Below are positions 18,839 through 28,865 of a stretch of 64,000 nt of DNA, piece after piece; position 1 is the first letter of the stretch, and each line of letters begins with the position of its first letter. Where the stretch lies: positions 1,751,001 to 1,815,000 of the forward strand of contig NZ_CP036299.1 in NCBI RefSeq assembly GCF_007752345.1. Reading direction: 5' to 3'. Origin of the DNA: Planctopirus ephydatiae. Lineage in GTDB: Bacteria; Planctomycetota; Planctomycetia; Planctomycetales; Planctomycetaceae. Below the pieces are notes generated by a model. It was not told where the DNA came from. It ran no database searches and saw only the letters and a list, made by a program, of their open reading frames with translations. The position numbers and the translations under genes are program-made.

Positions 18839-20770
18839 TCAGGGGCTGGTTGTGGCCTGCTGAAGCTTGTTGAGAATTTCACGACTCTCGGGCCTGTCTT
18901 GAAGAAGTGAGTTCAAGATGTCGATGGCCTCCTCGCGCCGGCCGGTGGCGAGGAGGACATCGGCTAAAAGTTCACGCGTGGCAAAGTTCGGGCCGGGAAT
19001 TGTTAATCCTTCCCTCAAAGCTGCCTCGGCCTTGGGGAGATCATTCAGTCGGACATACGCTCTCCCCAGGTTGTACCAGGTATCGACGTGATCTCGCTTG
19101 AGAGCCGCCGATTTCTGGAGTGCGACCACAGCCTCCTGAGGATTGATTTCGACCAGTGCGTCGCCCAGATTCAGCAGGTGCAGGCTGTTGTCGGGAGCCA
19201 ATTCATGGGCTTTGCGGAACATGACTGCAGCGTCTTCGGGGATTTTCATCGCCAAAAGCACGAGTCCGAAATCGGCGTAAGACTCGGCACTCCGTGGGTA
19301 GTTTCGGACGAGATAAGCTGCATGCGTAGCCGCTTTTTCGAGACGGTTGTCTGCCAGATAATTGCGAACGAGTGAAGATCGCGGCCTGGCGGCATCGGGA
19401 TATTTCTGAATCGTATCGAGGAAAACAATTTCTTCAGAACGGTAGACCGTGTTGCGTGCGTGAGTCACGAAGGCCAAAGCGAGTGCCAACGGAAGGCATA
19501 TGACAGTGCAAATCCATGTGGATGACTTCTCAGGCAAATGCATCTGGTCACTAGCCAGACGAGCGAGTTGATAAATGGCGAGTACAAAAGCTGCTGCCAG
19601 AAATGCCAGTGGCAGATACATGCGATGCTCAAAATAGGCATCAGCAATTGGAACAAAGCTGGATGTGGGCCCCAGCACGAGGAGCCACCCACCCAGTAAG
19701 AATCCCGTGCGTGGATAGCGAAAAACGATCCAGCCGATGATTGGCAACATCAGAAGAAATGGCCATGCCTCTGGCAGTGCATCGAAGACCGAGGCTTTCC
19801 ATTTCCAGCACGGGTCAAGGGCTTGCCCACTTGGCCAGATGGAAAGTTGAAGGTACTTAAGAATGACTCCTGGTTGAGTGAGTGCATACTCCCAAGAAGT
19901 GCCATGGTTTGTTTTCCCAACCCCGGCTTTCGCATACTCCTCCTGATGGAACCACATGATGAGAAACAACGTGGCAAGGGTCGACCAGCACGCGAGATGA
20001 AACTTCCACCGTAATCGGAACAACTCCCGGAATGTGCTGGAAAAAAAGGCTCGATCCAGCCACAGAATCATGAGAGGTGCAGTGACGACCAGTTCCTTCG
20101 AAGCCAGACCCAGTATCAAAGACAGGACGGTTAGGCACGCTGGAATCCAGCGGCGTGTCGTAATTGTGGAGACAGCGCCAATCAGCGCAGTGAGGTACCA
20201 TATCGTGGCCAGCGATTCCTGACGCTGATAGATATAAGTCACCGCCTGGGTTTGCAGCGGATGCAGGGCCCAGATGAGGCTGATCAGCAGCGAGATCTGA
20301 AAGGAATCTCGCTGCAGATCAGGCGGCATCCCAGGACTCCGCCTGATGATTTCGCCAACGAGTCGATAAAGCAGGATCGAATTGATGATGTGAATCAGCA
20401 CGTTGACGATCTGATAGCCAAAGGGATCATCGGCACCGATCGCATAGTTGATCGCGAACGTCGTATAGGCAACGGGACGGGTATTGGACCACAGATACTC
20501 AGGGGGCCATAACTGATAGATGGATTTGTCCCCTAGTAACACGGCCTGCCCATCAAACACAAAGACAGCCTGAGTGGCATTGGAATAGGCCACAATGACG
20601 AGCATGGCTATTGAAATCGAGGCGAAGATCGAGAACCAGCTTTTGCCTGACGGAAAACCAGCAGATTGTTCTTTCGCAGGTTTCTCTTCTATGGCCTCTG
20701 TGGAACTAGTGCGATGCCTGATGTTGCTGCTTTGCGCACGGTTCGTTGAACGCGGATTGGCAGAATTCAT
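18839..20770 (-). CDS. Polytopic membrane protein with C-terminal TPR repeats
   Basis: 643 residues from ATG 20770 (TTG 20794 also in frame). About ten hydrophobic segments occupy residues 45-440, in the layout of PMT/TMTC-like glycosyltransferase proteins. Then four or more TPR units (about 460-640), such as YADFGLVLLAMKIPEDAAVMF and TWYNLGRAYVRLNDLPKAE in parts. The early region includes a loop Asp as in C-type glycosyltransferases, but no activity can be assigned. It is divergent from a GT2 gene, and a link to surface glycosylation is an inference. Confidence 0.8.
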   Translation of the reverse strand: MNSANPRSTNRAQSSNIRHRTSSTEAIEEKPAKEQSAGFPSGKSWFSIFASISIAMLVIVAYSNATQAVFVFDGQAVLLGDKSIYQLWPPEYLWSNTRPVAYTTFAINYAIGADDPFGYQIVNVLIHIINSILLYRLVGEIIRRSPGMPPDLQRDSFQISLLISLIWALHPLQTQAVTYIYQRQESLATIWYLTALIGAVSTITTRRWIPACLTVLSLILGLASKELVVTAPLMILWLDRAFFSSTFRELFRLRWKFHLACWSTLATLFLIMWFHQEEYAKAGVGKTNHGTSWEYALTQPGVILKYLQLSIWPSGQALDPCWKWKASVFDALPEAWPFLLMLPIIGWIVFRYPRTGFLLGGWLLVLGPTSSFVPIADAYFEHRMYLPLAFLAAAFVLAIYQLARLASDQMHLPEKSSTWICTVICLPLALALAFVTHARNTVYRSEEIVFLDTIQKYPDAARPRSSLVRNYLADNRLEKAATHAAYLVRNYPRSAESYADFGLVLLAMKIPEDAAVMFRKAHELAPDNSLHLLNLGDALVEINPQEAVVALQKSAALKRDHVDTWYNLGRAYVRLNDLPKAEAALREGLTIPGPNFATRELLADVLLATGRREEAIDILNSLLQDRPESREILNKLQQATTSP

Positions 20771-21189
20771 GGCGTCACATTTCTGGGGAAGCAACTCGTG
20801 ACTTCAAGGCAAAGTGCCACATCGCTGCTGCGTGGCAATCTTAAAGAATGGGCAGGTTAAGACCGTCAACAAAATCAGTTTTTTCAGACGCCATCAACGA
20901 CCCTACACGGCATTAGGGAGGGGAGAGTCGTGTCGGTCAAGCCACCCCTCACTGTTCATGAAGAATTCATTCAGCATCAGTTTATTCACCAATCTTCTTG
21001 AAAATACACCAATGGTCACAAGTGTGGCACTGCAAGGCAACCTGTGGTTCCTGAAATTCTGCCTTGAGATCAAGTGGGATTCGAATATGAACCGAAATTC
21101 ACAGTCGCTTCACCGGTGATTCGCGAATAGACAGAAAGATTCACTCGCTTTGAAGATGGTTCAGTGGTTCTTTCCATGGTGAGTGTGTA
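20771..21189. other. Divergent intergenic region
   Basis: About 420 bp between the TPR membrane protein and the glycosyltransferase. No supported gene. Promoters for both presumably lie here. Confidence 0.4.
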
Positions 21190-22422
21190 ATGATTTCCTC
21201 CAGGCTGCTCCCTGAGACAATAAACGACGGTGTCACGATTGCAGATTTTTCTGGCGAATATCCCATGCCGGCCATAGAAGTTTCGGTGGTCATGCCGTGT
21301 CTGAATGAAGAGCGGACAGTGGTCGTTTGTGTTGAAAAGGCACTGCAGACCCTCGCTCGGCTGGGAGTCGTGGGTGAGGTGGTTATTGCCGACAATGGCT
21401 CCTCGGATCGCAGCGTTGAACTGGCCACCGAAGCGGGAGCGCGAGTGGTGCACCAGACCCAGAAGGGATATGGCAGTGCCCTCCAAAAGGGATTCGAAGA
21501 AGCCCGTGGCACTTACATCATCATGGGCGACTGCGACGACAGCTACGATTTCACTGACCTCGAACGATACATTCAGGAACTTCGTGCCGGGGCCGATCTG
21601 GTGATGGGTAATCGGTTGAAGGGTGAAATCAAGCCCGGAGCCATGCCTCCACTCCATCGCTACTTTGGGAATCCGGTACTCAGTGGATTCTTGAATCTGC
21701 TCTTTCGCACAGGAGTGGGTGACTGTCACTGCGGAATGAGAGGTTTTCGTAAAGAGGCTTACCAGTCGCTGGGCTGCCACATGCCAGGGATGGAGTTTGC
21801 CAGTGAGATGGTCATCAAAGCCAGTCGGGCGAAACTCAAAATTCGCGAGATTCCGATTGTTCTTTCGCCAGATGGGCGAGATCGACCGCCTCATTTGCGA
21901 AGTTTTCGAGATGGCTGGCGACACCTCAAACTCATCTTGATGTATTCGCCTTCGTTTCTGTTCCTGCTGCCAGCCGTCGTGATGATTGCACTGGGGCTGT
22001 TGGCTGCTCCCGTCGCTTTGCTAGCGGGTTATGGAACATATGAGACAATCTTCGGCCCGAACTTTTTGATCATGGCCGCCTTCATGGCCATTGCTGGAGC
22101 CCAGATATTCTTCCTTGGTCTGATTGCTCGTCTGCAGGCTCACCGGGTAGACCCGGTGTTTGCCAGTCCACGTGTGGATTGGCTCCTGAGAACCTTTTCC
22201 GTTGAGCGAGGATTGATCAGTGGTGGCATTCTTTCACTGATTGGATTCGGCCTGACAATTCCTGTCGTGAGCGAATGGGTTCGCTCGGGGACAGTGTCTC
22301 AACCGGCATTGTGGATTCTCTCGGGAACTCTGCTGGTTCTCGGCGTACAGACTATGTTTGGATCGTTCCTGATTGGTGTCCTTGAGCTGCAGATCGAGCG
22401 ATCCAAGCAGAAGAAGCTCTAG
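21190..22422 (+). CDS. Family 2 glycosyltransferase with membrane-anchored C-terminus
   Basis: 410 residues. An N-terminal GT-A domain shows VSVVMPCLNEERTV, ADNGSSDRS and the metal-binding GDCDDSYDF, like polyprenyl-phosphate (dolichol-phosphate) glycosyltransferases. CHCGMRGFRK lies in the acceptor region. Four hydrophobic segments follow (about 250-275, 285-310, 345-365 and 370-395). The likely role is transfer of a sugar to a lipid carrier for surface glycans; the sugar is unknown. An internal ATG at 21265 is an alternative start closer to the conserved domain. Confidence 0.88.
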   Translation: MISSRLLPETINDGVTIADFSGEYPMPAIEVSVVMPCLNEERTVVVCVEKALQTLARLGVVGEVVIADNGSSDRSVELATEAGARVVHQTQKGYGSALQKGFEEARGTYIIMGDCDDSYDFTDLERYIQELRAGADLVMGNRLKGEIKPGAMPPLHRYFGNPVLSGFLNLLFRTGVGDCHCGMRGFRKEAYQSLGCHMPGMEFASEMVIKASRAKLKIREIPIVLSPDGRDRPPHLRSFRDGWRHLKLILMYSPSFLFLLPAVVMIALGLLAAPVALLAGYGTYETIFGPNFLIMAAFMAIAGAQIFFLGLIARLQAHRVDPVFASPRVDWLLRTFSVERGLISGGILSLIGFGLTIPVVSEWVRSGTVSQPALWILSGTLLVLGVQTMFGSFLIGVLELQIERSKQKKL

Positions 22423-22505
22423 AGCCTTCCAGGACAACATAGCTTGAAGATAACAGCCGAAGTGCTGTCACATCGTCTTTTGTGAGCATCCGTAGACTCT
22501 GCCGC

Positions 22506-24044
22506 TCAATTGCCATTCATCCGGCGGATGTCGTCATTCCAGGCTCGGTTTTCTCGAATGGCCTCTTTGGTTCCTTCGCTCAGGCCACCGCCAAACCCTT
22601 CCCAGACGGGTTGATCGGAACTCGGCATGCTTTTGGAAATTTCATCGAGAGCATTCATCACTTTCCCCATCTGCTCAGCGAACTGACCGATCATTTGCAT
22701 CTCAGCCAGATTGCCGGCCTCGGCTGCTGGGAGATCTTTTTTGGCTTGAGCGTAGCCCGCATCAGCCGCCTTACGAATCCAGAGTGCGGCTGTCTTGTCG
22801 TTTCGTTTGACGCCATCGCCATAGGCAAAGCATAAGCCGTATTCGTACATTCCTTCGGGGTAGCGCAGATCGGCGGATTTGCGAACCCAGGCGGCATAGG
22901 TCTTGAAGTTCTGCTTCACTCCACCCCGGCCCATTGCAAAAAACTTGGCGGCATGGAGCATCGCTAACGGATTACCGGCATTGGCACTTTGGAGGAAGTA
23001 TTCGAGAGCCGTCTTTTCATCGAGGGTAACGCCAGTCCCAGTGACATACAGGACTCCCATCGTATTGAGGGCATCGGGCTGCCCCAGTTTGGCGGCCTTT
23101 TCGTACCATTCGATGGCTTTGGGGAGATCACGTGGGAGAGCCTGGTTATTCAGGTAGAGATCGCCCAGTCGCTTCATGGCCAGGGCGTTGCCGCGATCTG
23201 CCGCCGTGCGGTAATGCGTTTGACTGGTCTGCACATTTTTGGCCACACCTGTTCCCAGCAAGTAGCAATCGGCCAGTCCCACCATGCCATTCGTATCGCC
23301 AGCAGATGTGGCTTTTCGATACCACTCGACGGCTAATGATGAATTGGCAGATGTCCCGACCCCTTCTCGATACATATGGCCGAGCAAAGTCATCGCTTCG
23401 GGGTCTTGTAGTTCGGCAGCTTGTTTCATCCAGCGAAATGATTCGGCAGCATCGACCTTTTTGGAGCGGCTATCGACAAGTACAGCGGCCAGCGTGACCA
23501 TGGCGTCGGCGTGATTTTTGGCTGCCGCTTCCCGGAGAAGTTCTTCGCCTTTGGCCCAGTTTTTTGTGACCCCTTTGCCTTCCAGATAGCAGCGGGCCAG
23601 GTTGGTTTGACCCGTCAGGTTGCCTGTGGCTGCCGACTGGCGATAGAGGTCAAACGCTTTGGTCGATTCGGCTTTAACGCCACGGCCAAAGTGGTACATA
23701 TTCCCCAGGAGAGAAAGCCCTCTGCCGTCTTTGGCATCGGCGGCTTTCTTGAAGAGTTCAAAGGCTTTGGTGTCATCTTTGGAAACACCAATGCCGTCGA
23801 GATAACAGAGTCCCAGCTCGATATGAGCTTCGATGTTCCCTTTTCTGCTGAGTGATTGGAAGATTTCGAAGGCCTGCTGCTGATCGACCGACGACTTCGA
23901 TGCGACCAACCTCTTGCCCTCAGCAATAGAGGGTGTTCCCTGGGCAGCTTGTAGTATGTTGGTTATGCCGACAAGGCCGACGATAGCCATCAACCACAGG
24001 CCGGCCATCAACCCACGGAATCTGCTGTTTGGCTTTTTTCTCAT
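22506..24044 (-). CDS. Exported Sel1-repeat protein
   Basis: 512 residues. The basic N-terminus and hydrophobic MAGLWLMAIVGLVGI form a signal or anchor; GGGAGAGA precedes ATG 24044. Residues about 55-430 contain roughly ten Sel1 repeats of about 36 residues, seen as A...LG.CY..G.GV.KD..KA...... units. Sel1 arrays mediate protein interactions; no partner is evident. The tail (about 440-512) is helical, with EGTKEAIRENRAW. Confidence 0.9.
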   Translation of the reverse strand: MRKKPNSRFRGLMAGLWLMAIVGLVGITNILQAAQGTPSIAEGKRLVASKSSVDQQQAFEIFQSLSRKGNIEAHIELGLCYLDGIGVSKDDTKAFELFKKAADAKDGRGLSLLGNMYHFGRGVKAESTKAFDLYRQSAATGNLTGQTNLARCYLEGKGVTKNWAKGEELLREAAAKNHADAMVTLAAVLVDSRSKKVDAAESFRWMKQAAELQDPEAMTLLGHMYREGVGTSANSSLAVEWYRKATSAGDTNGMVGLADCYLLGTGVAKNVQTSQTHYRTAADRGNALAMKRLGDLYLNNQALPRDLPKAIEWYEKAAKLGQPDALNTMGVLYVTGTGVTLDEKTALEYFLQSANAGNPLAMLHAAKFFAMGRGGVKQNFKTYAAWVRKSADLRYPEGMYEYGLCFAYGDGVKRNDKTAALWIRKAADAGYAQAKKDLPAAEAGNLAEMQMIGQFAEQMGKVMNALDEISKSMPSSDQPVWEGFGGGLSEGTKEAIRENRAWNDDIRRMNGN

Positions 24045-24217
24045 GTTCTCTCCCGGCGATTCGTGATTGCTCAGTCGACTGATGCAACTCTGCGCTTTCC
24101 TGACGCAATTACATGCGAAAAGCAGGAATCATCTGTGCCAGAATTTTCCAGGACTTTTCAGATTTGCCAGAAAATCACACACATCGCAAAAATCAATGGT
24201 GAGTTGGAAGTCAGTCA

Positions 24218-24249
24218 AGCATGCTTGCTCGGAGCCGCAAGCATGGCAC
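24218..24249 (+). repeat. REP-like palindromic repeat, copy 3
   Basis: Same CATGCTTGC-N8-GCAAGCATG stem and GGCAC flank as copies at 6651, 13754 and 48763. Confidence 0.85.
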
Positions 24250-24316
24250 GCAAGGCGCATGGAAATCCTGGAATTCGTATCAGATCTCCCTCCAGCTCCA
24301 TGTGATCATTGAAGAT

Positions 24317-24364
24317 CATGAAAAATAGAGAAAGCCAGATCTCCTCGGGGAAGATCTGGCTTTC
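24317..24364 (-). terminator. Rho-independent terminator of the S41 protease gene
   Basis: On the minus strand a 13-bp stem (arms GAAAGCCAGATCT and its complement, 24330-24364) with a 9-nt loop is followed by TCTATTTTTC. It begins 41 bases after the protease stop. Confidence 0.85.
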
Positions 24365-24404
24365 ATTGTTTCAACTGTTTGGAAAGCTGCTGGAAGTTGG
24401 CCAG

Positions 24405-26048
24405 TTATCTGCGGGCGAGCTGCCTGCGGAGTGAGTTCATCCCCGCCGCGAGATCCTGATCGTCTTCGGGATTCTCATTTCGCAGGCCGCGATAGGCGGT
24501 TAACTGTTCCGAACTAGCTGGCACTTGAACATCAGGTTCAACGCCAATTTTGCCGTAAGTGTTGCCATTGGGCGAGTAGAACTTGGCCGTTGTGAGCCGA
24601 AGACCTGTCGAAGATCGACCAGGAAGAATGCTCTGGACGCTCCACTTGCCATAAGTTTTGCGGCCTACCAGCACACCGCGGCCATGGTCGTGAATGGCAC
24701 CGGCGACGATTTCGCTGGCACTGGCACTGTCGCCATCGACAAGAATCACGAGTGGAACGTTCCAATCATTACCGCGAGTGGCGGTGTAGCTCCAGTTCTG
24801 ATCCTGTGTACGACCTTTGGTAGAAACAATCATGCCATCATCGAGGAAGCGGTCGAGAACTTCGACAGCCGCTGTCAGGAGGCCACCCGGGTTGCCTCGC
24901 AAATCCCAGATGAGAGCCTGCATTCCCTGGCTGCGGAGATCTTTCAGTGCCGCATCGAGTTCAGCGGCTGAATTCTTCTGGAAGCCAGTCATCTTGATGT
25001 AGCCAATCCCGTTCGCAGGATCGACAATCCGCACTATGGGGATGCTCTTCACCTTAACGGCCCGGCGGCTCAGTTCGGTCTGGCGGATCTGCTCAGTGCG
25101 TGGGTTTTTCAGATCGAGACGCACACGGCTATCGGGAGTTCCCTGAAGATGCTGGGCCGCCTCTTCCGTACTCATGTTGAGGCAGTTGATCCCATCAATC
25201 GCGACGATGTAGTCACCCGGGGCAGCACCACCTTCTTCGGCTGGACTCTCGCTCAGGACGTTGATCAACAGCATCCCTTTACCAGCTTCGGCCTTCATTT
25301 CAATGCCGATCCCGACGAATTCGCCTTCGATATTGCTGTAGAGATCATCCAGACGGCCAGGTGTCAGGAAGCTGCTGTATTCATCGAGGGCATTACAACC
25401 ACCGAAGACATATTCCATGACGATGGCACCGGGAGCAATTCGCAGTTCGGAATAGGCGGAGCGTGCGACTTCGGTCACAACCATGCGGGCTTCTTCCATG
25501 CTGCCGCAAGGCCGATTCCAATAGCGATCACGAAGCATGGCACGGAAGGCACCAATGGATCTTTGCGAGGCGGAGGAGACATTCTTCGCGAGGAATTTTT
25601 CGTTGGTGAGAGCGACGTACAGACTCTCGGTGCCGTGGGCGATAAATGCAGTGGGGCTGATCGTATCAACATAGTATTTGCGAACTTTGAGCAGTGCGTC
25701 ATCAAGGAAGACGAGCGATTCGTCGAGTGATGAGGCGGTCAGTCCGTCGGTGTAGCTTTTGTCGGCATAGCGACGATCGACCGAAAACTGAATGCGAGTT
25801 CGTCTGAGGCCGTATTTGAGTTGGGGATTTTCAGGCCATTGTTTAAGGGCCTTCTCGTAAAGGCCGATGGCGTCCACCCACTGTCGATTTCTTTCGAAAT
25901 CAGCCGCACGCTCGATGGCGGCTTTCTCAGTGGCTGGTTCGCTTTCTGTCGCTTGAGCAGTCGGGGCGAATGCCACGGACCAGCCCAATGCCAGAAATGC
26001 GAGATAAGTCCAAACGGAATTTGAGCGCAGTCCAAATGGTGGATGCAC
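24405..26048 (-). CDS. S41-family carboxyl-terminal processing protease
   Basis: 547 residues with a signal peptide (WTYLAFLALGWSVAFA). Residues about 45-90 hold a TPR-like unit. A PDZ domain (about 245-315) carries GIGIEM and PGDYIVAIDGINC. The tail-specific protease core shows GYIKMTGF, DLRGNPGGLL, the catalytic serine in DGDSASASEI and the catalytic lysine in GRKTYGKWSVQ. Such periplasmic enzymes trim C-termini or degrade envelope proteins; the substrate is unknown. Confidence 0.94.
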   Translation of the reverse strand: MHPPFGLRSNSVWTYLAFLALGWSVAFAPTAQATESEPATEKAAIERAADFERNRQWVDAIGLYEKALKQWPENPQLKYGLRRTRIQFSVDRRYADKSYTDGLTASSLDESLVFLDDALLKVRKYYVDTISPTAFIAHGTESLYVALTNEKFLAKNVSSASQRSIGAFRAMLRDRYWNRPCGSMEEARMVVTEVARSAYSELRIAPGAIVMEYVFGGCNALDEYSSFLTPGRLDDLYSNIEGEFVGIGIEMKAEAGKGMLLINVLSESPAEEGGAAPGDYIVAIDGINCLNMSTEEAAQHLQGTPDSRVRLDLKNPRTEQIRQTELSRRAVKVKSIPIVRIVDPANGIGYIKMTGFQKNSAAELDAALKDLRSQGMQALIWDLRGNPGGLLTAAVEVLDRFLDDGMIVSTKGRTQDQNWSYTATRGNDWNVPLVILVDGDSASASEIVAGAIHDHGRGVLVGRKTYGKWSVQSILPGRSSTGLRLTTAKFYSPNGNTYGKIGVEPDVQVPASSEQLTAYRGLRNENPEDDQDLAAGMNSLRRQLARR

Positions 26049-26741
26049 CTTGAAGCCCCCCTCAAGGATCGAACAAGAACGTCGGCAATCGGAGAAGGCT
26101 TTGCGCTACCCGCGTGGCAAAACCTTCTTCAGACAGCGTGACGAGTGGAAGTGGGCAACAGCAATGTTTCTTTAATGAAACTTCTGTTGTCCGTACAAAA
26201 CGACTATAGGTCGCCCCGTGCACAGGTCAAACTGGATTCCTCTTGCCAATTTTCGCTCTTTGTAAGAACCGTCACAAACGGACAGCAGCTCGTTGATTCT
26301 TGGGAAATCTGCCTGTTGAGACTCAATATTTCGAGCACGATTTCAATCGTTGTTCGAAATGTTCGAATCCTTCAGCAAACGCCCGATGAAAACAACAGCT
26401 CCCTGAAGCCTGGGCCTATTCAGCGGTCTGTGGTCGAGTCAAACTGGCGATATCAATGAGCGATACGATGGCCTGCTGACCATCGACCGCCTTTTCGAAA
26501 TGGGTGCCATCAAACAGGGTTGTTCGACCCAGGGTCTCGTACCGCTGGAAAGTGCTCCTTCCGTGGCAAACGTCATGTCCGCAAGAGGTGCAAGCAAGTC
26601 ACGTTCCGCAGGGGGGCGATCGAGCAACTTGCCGAATTGTCGTCAGCGGATCTTCGAACTTAAGTTCTGACTCCACAATCGGAAGCGAATCATCGTATAA
26701 TCTGTCAAAAATGTGTTCTTCTCGGGACCCGGAAAGTCTAC
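26049..26741. other. Intergenic region with possible decayed zinc-ribbon frame
   Basis: About 690 bp between divergent genes. No intact gene is supported. The minus strand 26416-26598 reads openly through a CTSCGHDVCHG motif but has no start codon, and the same frame upstream is interrupted by TGA at 26599-26601. A TATAAT hexamer at 26696 may serve dnaJ. Confidence 0.4.
26673..26701 (+). promoter_or_regulatory. Possible promoter of the DnaJ-like gene
   Basis: A perfect TATAAT (26696-26701) lies 40 bases before the ATG. The hexamer 17 bases upstream (CCACAA) is a poor -35, so the call rests on the -10 alone. Confidence 0.3.
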
Positions 26742-27674
26742 ATGCCTGCTCAGGATTACTATTCAGCACTTGGTGTTACAAAAACTGCAACGGCTGATGA
26801 GATTCGCAAGACCTATCGCAAACTGGCTCGCGAGTACCATCCCGATGCCCGCCCGGGGGATGCTGCGGCTGCCCAGAAGTTCAAAGAGATCCAGGAAGCT
26901 TACGACGTCATTGGTGACGAAGAGAAGCGTCGCAAGTACGATCAGTTAGGGCACGATTTCTACAAAGCCTCTAATGGCGAAGGCGGCGCAAACCCCTACG
27001 GTCGTTCACCTTTTGGAGGAGGTGGAGCCGGTGGTGCCTCGGCGGTCGATCTGGAAGAACTGCTCGGTGGTTTTGGGTTTGGTGGTTTTAGTGGCGGGGC
27101 TAGAGCAGGTCGTGGTGAAGGTGGCAGGACTCGAAGATCAACACCACGCGATATTGAAATGTCTGTGACCGTTCCCTTTGAAAAAGCCATTCTTGGCGGA
27201 AAGATCGATGTCCATCTTTCGCATTTGAATGGTGGTGAAAACGTCTCGGTCTCAGTTCCAGCAGGAATCGAGACTGGCAAGAAGATTCGGCTGGGAGGAA
27301 TGGGCCCGGAGAATCAAGGCGATGTGCTGCTCGATGTGTTTGTCGCGCCTCACAAATTCTTCCGTCGCGAGAACCGGGATATTCTCGTCGATCTTCCACT
27401 GACGCCGGCTGAAGCAGCGTTGGGTTGTAAGGCCGATGTCCCCACATTGGCTGATGGCATGATTACTCTGACCATCCCGCCCGGCACATCTTCTGGTGCA
27501 CGTTTACGAGTCCGGGGAAAAGGGGTGGCAGCGACGAAAACAGCGACGGCCGGCGACCAGTTTGTGGTGATAAAAATCGTCGTCCCCAGATCATTAACTG
27601 CTGAAGAGATAGAACTTTACGAAAAATTGAAGCTCGTCGGTCAGCCTGCTCCCCGTGACGGAATCTGGATATGA
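26742..27674 (+). CDS. DnaJ/CbpA-like co-chaperone without zinc fingers
   Basis: 310 residues. The J domain (1-70) carries the HPD motif (YHPDARP) needed to stimulate DnaK ATPase. A Gly/Phe-rich linker (about 85-125) follows. The C-terminal substrate-binding domains (about 135-295) include RDIEMSVTVPFEKAILGG, the usual PAGIETGKKIRLGG and a closing GDQFV. The four CxxCxGxG motifs of DnaJ itself are absent, which makes it the CbpA class. The next gene overlaps by four bases (ATGA), indicating translational coupling. Confidence 0.93.
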   Translation: MPAQDYYSALGVTKTATADEIRKTYRKLAREYHPDARPGDAAAAQKFKEIQEAYDVIGDEEKRRKYDQLGHDFYKASNGEGGANPYGRSPFGGGGAGGASAVDLEELLGGFGFGGFSGGARAGRGEGGRTRRSTPRDIEMSVTVPFEKAILGGKIDVHLSHLNGGENVSVSVPAGIETGKKIRLGGMGPENQGDVLLDVFVAPHKFFRRENRDILVDLPLTPAEAALGCKADVPTLADGMITLTIPPGTSSGARLRVRGKGVAATKTATAGDQFVVIKIVVPRSLTAEEIELYEKLKLVGQPAPRDGIWI

Positions 27675-28351
27675 ACAGAGCTGTGGATGGTCTCTGGAAA
27701 TCTCCATTTCAAGAACCTGCGCCTGTCGATTTGGTTGTTGTACCAACGCGAAAAAATCATTGGCAGCGAGGTTGGTGGCTTCTTGCTGTGCTGCTTTTGT
27801 TGGGTTCTCATCCACTGCAGGCTGCCCCTCGTACAGAACAATCTGCCGTCAGTCCAGTTCAGGGTGCGGCTGAACAACCCATAGAACTTGTCGAACCGGC
27901 AGAATCACTTCTCCCGTCAGAGAATAGTGGAAAATCTGACGCGAATCAGGCGGGTGGAGAGACTGGTGATGCCGAGGAGGCTCGTGACAACGGTGAGGCG
28001 GCGAGATCCCGTTTATTGGCAGATGACGTTAAGCGAAAGCAGTTGCGAGCGAAGGCGTGGGCCGGGTTGGTCGCGCTGGCTGGAATTCTGATAGCCGGTG
28101 GGATGCTGATCCTGTTAACGCTTGTCGGGGCTCGGCGGCTGAAGCGACTCAACCGTCGTCCACTTCCGCCGCAACATCGGATTCCGGAATACTGGTTTAT
28201 CAATAAATCTCCTCCTGTGTTGCCCCCTGGTGCTCAGAAAAGTTCTGCGAATCAGGAACTTTCAAATGGTTCATCGCCTGGCAATCAGGAAAATGCTTCT
28301 CCACCAGTTATGGAAGATGACAGACCCACCCCTCCGGATCATGGGGCGTAA
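27671..28351 (+). CDS. Two-segment membrane protein of unknown function
   Basis: 226 residues, starting in an ATGA overlap with the DnaJ-like gene. Hydrophobic segments are at about 36-52 (WWLLAVLLLLGSHPLQA) and 128-150 (GLVALAGILIAGGMLILLTLV). Between them is an acidic Glu/Ala/Ser-rich region. The C-terminal 70 residues are Pro-rich with RPLPPQHRIPEYWF. Nothing identifies a family. Coupling to the co-chaperone suggests a shared expression context only. Confidence 0.65.
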   Translation: MNRAVDGLWKSPFQEPAPVDLVVVPTRKNHWQRGWWLLAVLLLLGSHPLQAAPRTEQSAVSPVQGAAEQPIELVEPAESLLPSENSGKSDANQAGGETGDAEEARDNGEAARSRLLADDVKRKQLRAKAWAGLVALAGILIAGGMLILLTLVGARRLKRLNRRPLPPQHRIPEYWFINKSPPVLPPGAQKSSANQELSNGSSPGNQENASPPVMEDDRPTPPDHGA

Positions 28352-28522
28352 AATCCAGTATCCTGTCATCAAACGGTGAAGATCTGTCTTAAGCCGCAAC
28401 TGGCAAGATCAGCTTTTCCTGGATGAAGTGATCTTCGTCTGTCAACTTGCAGCGCACATTCCTCTTCCCTATACTCATCTTCGTAACATGCAAGCGTCAG
28501 AATTGATGCTTCGTTGAGCATG

Positions 28523-28595
28523 GCTAGGTAGCTCAGTTGGTAGAGCACAGGACTGAAAATCCTGGTGTCGCCGGTTCGATCCCGGCCCTAGCCAT
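28523..28595 (+). tRNA. tRNA-Phe (GAA)
   Basis: Complete cloverleaf: acceptor stem 28523-28529 with 28588-28594, D arm with AGTTGGTA loop, anticodon stem CAGGA/TCCTG with anticodon GAA at 28556-28558, T arm GCCGG-TTCGATC-CCGGC, discriminator A. CCA is not encoded. A T-rich run follows. Confidence 0.97.
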
Positions 28596-28865
28596 TTTTC
28601 TCTTTTGCGTCTCGCCAAATCCTTCCGGCGATGGATGCTTGCTCGTGATCCCCACTGCTCCTGATTGTCGAGCTTTGGGTGAGTCTAAAGAGTGATCACC
28701 CTGCGTGTGATTCACTGCGCCCGACGTTCTGTTTTGAGGTGCTCAACGACGAGTTGGCCTCGAACTTTGCAGGGGAAAGCTGGAATCCATCAATGAGTGT
28801 GGATACATTAAGGCGATGTGATGTAACGATTTTCCTGCCTCGATGATCCCACCGTGAGACTTGGC

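Larger units (their letters stand above)
24045..24404. other. Intergenic region with REP-like repeat and terminator
   Basis: 360 bp between two minus-strand genes. It contains repeat copy 3 and the terminator of the S41 protease. No gene is supported. Confidence 0.6.
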
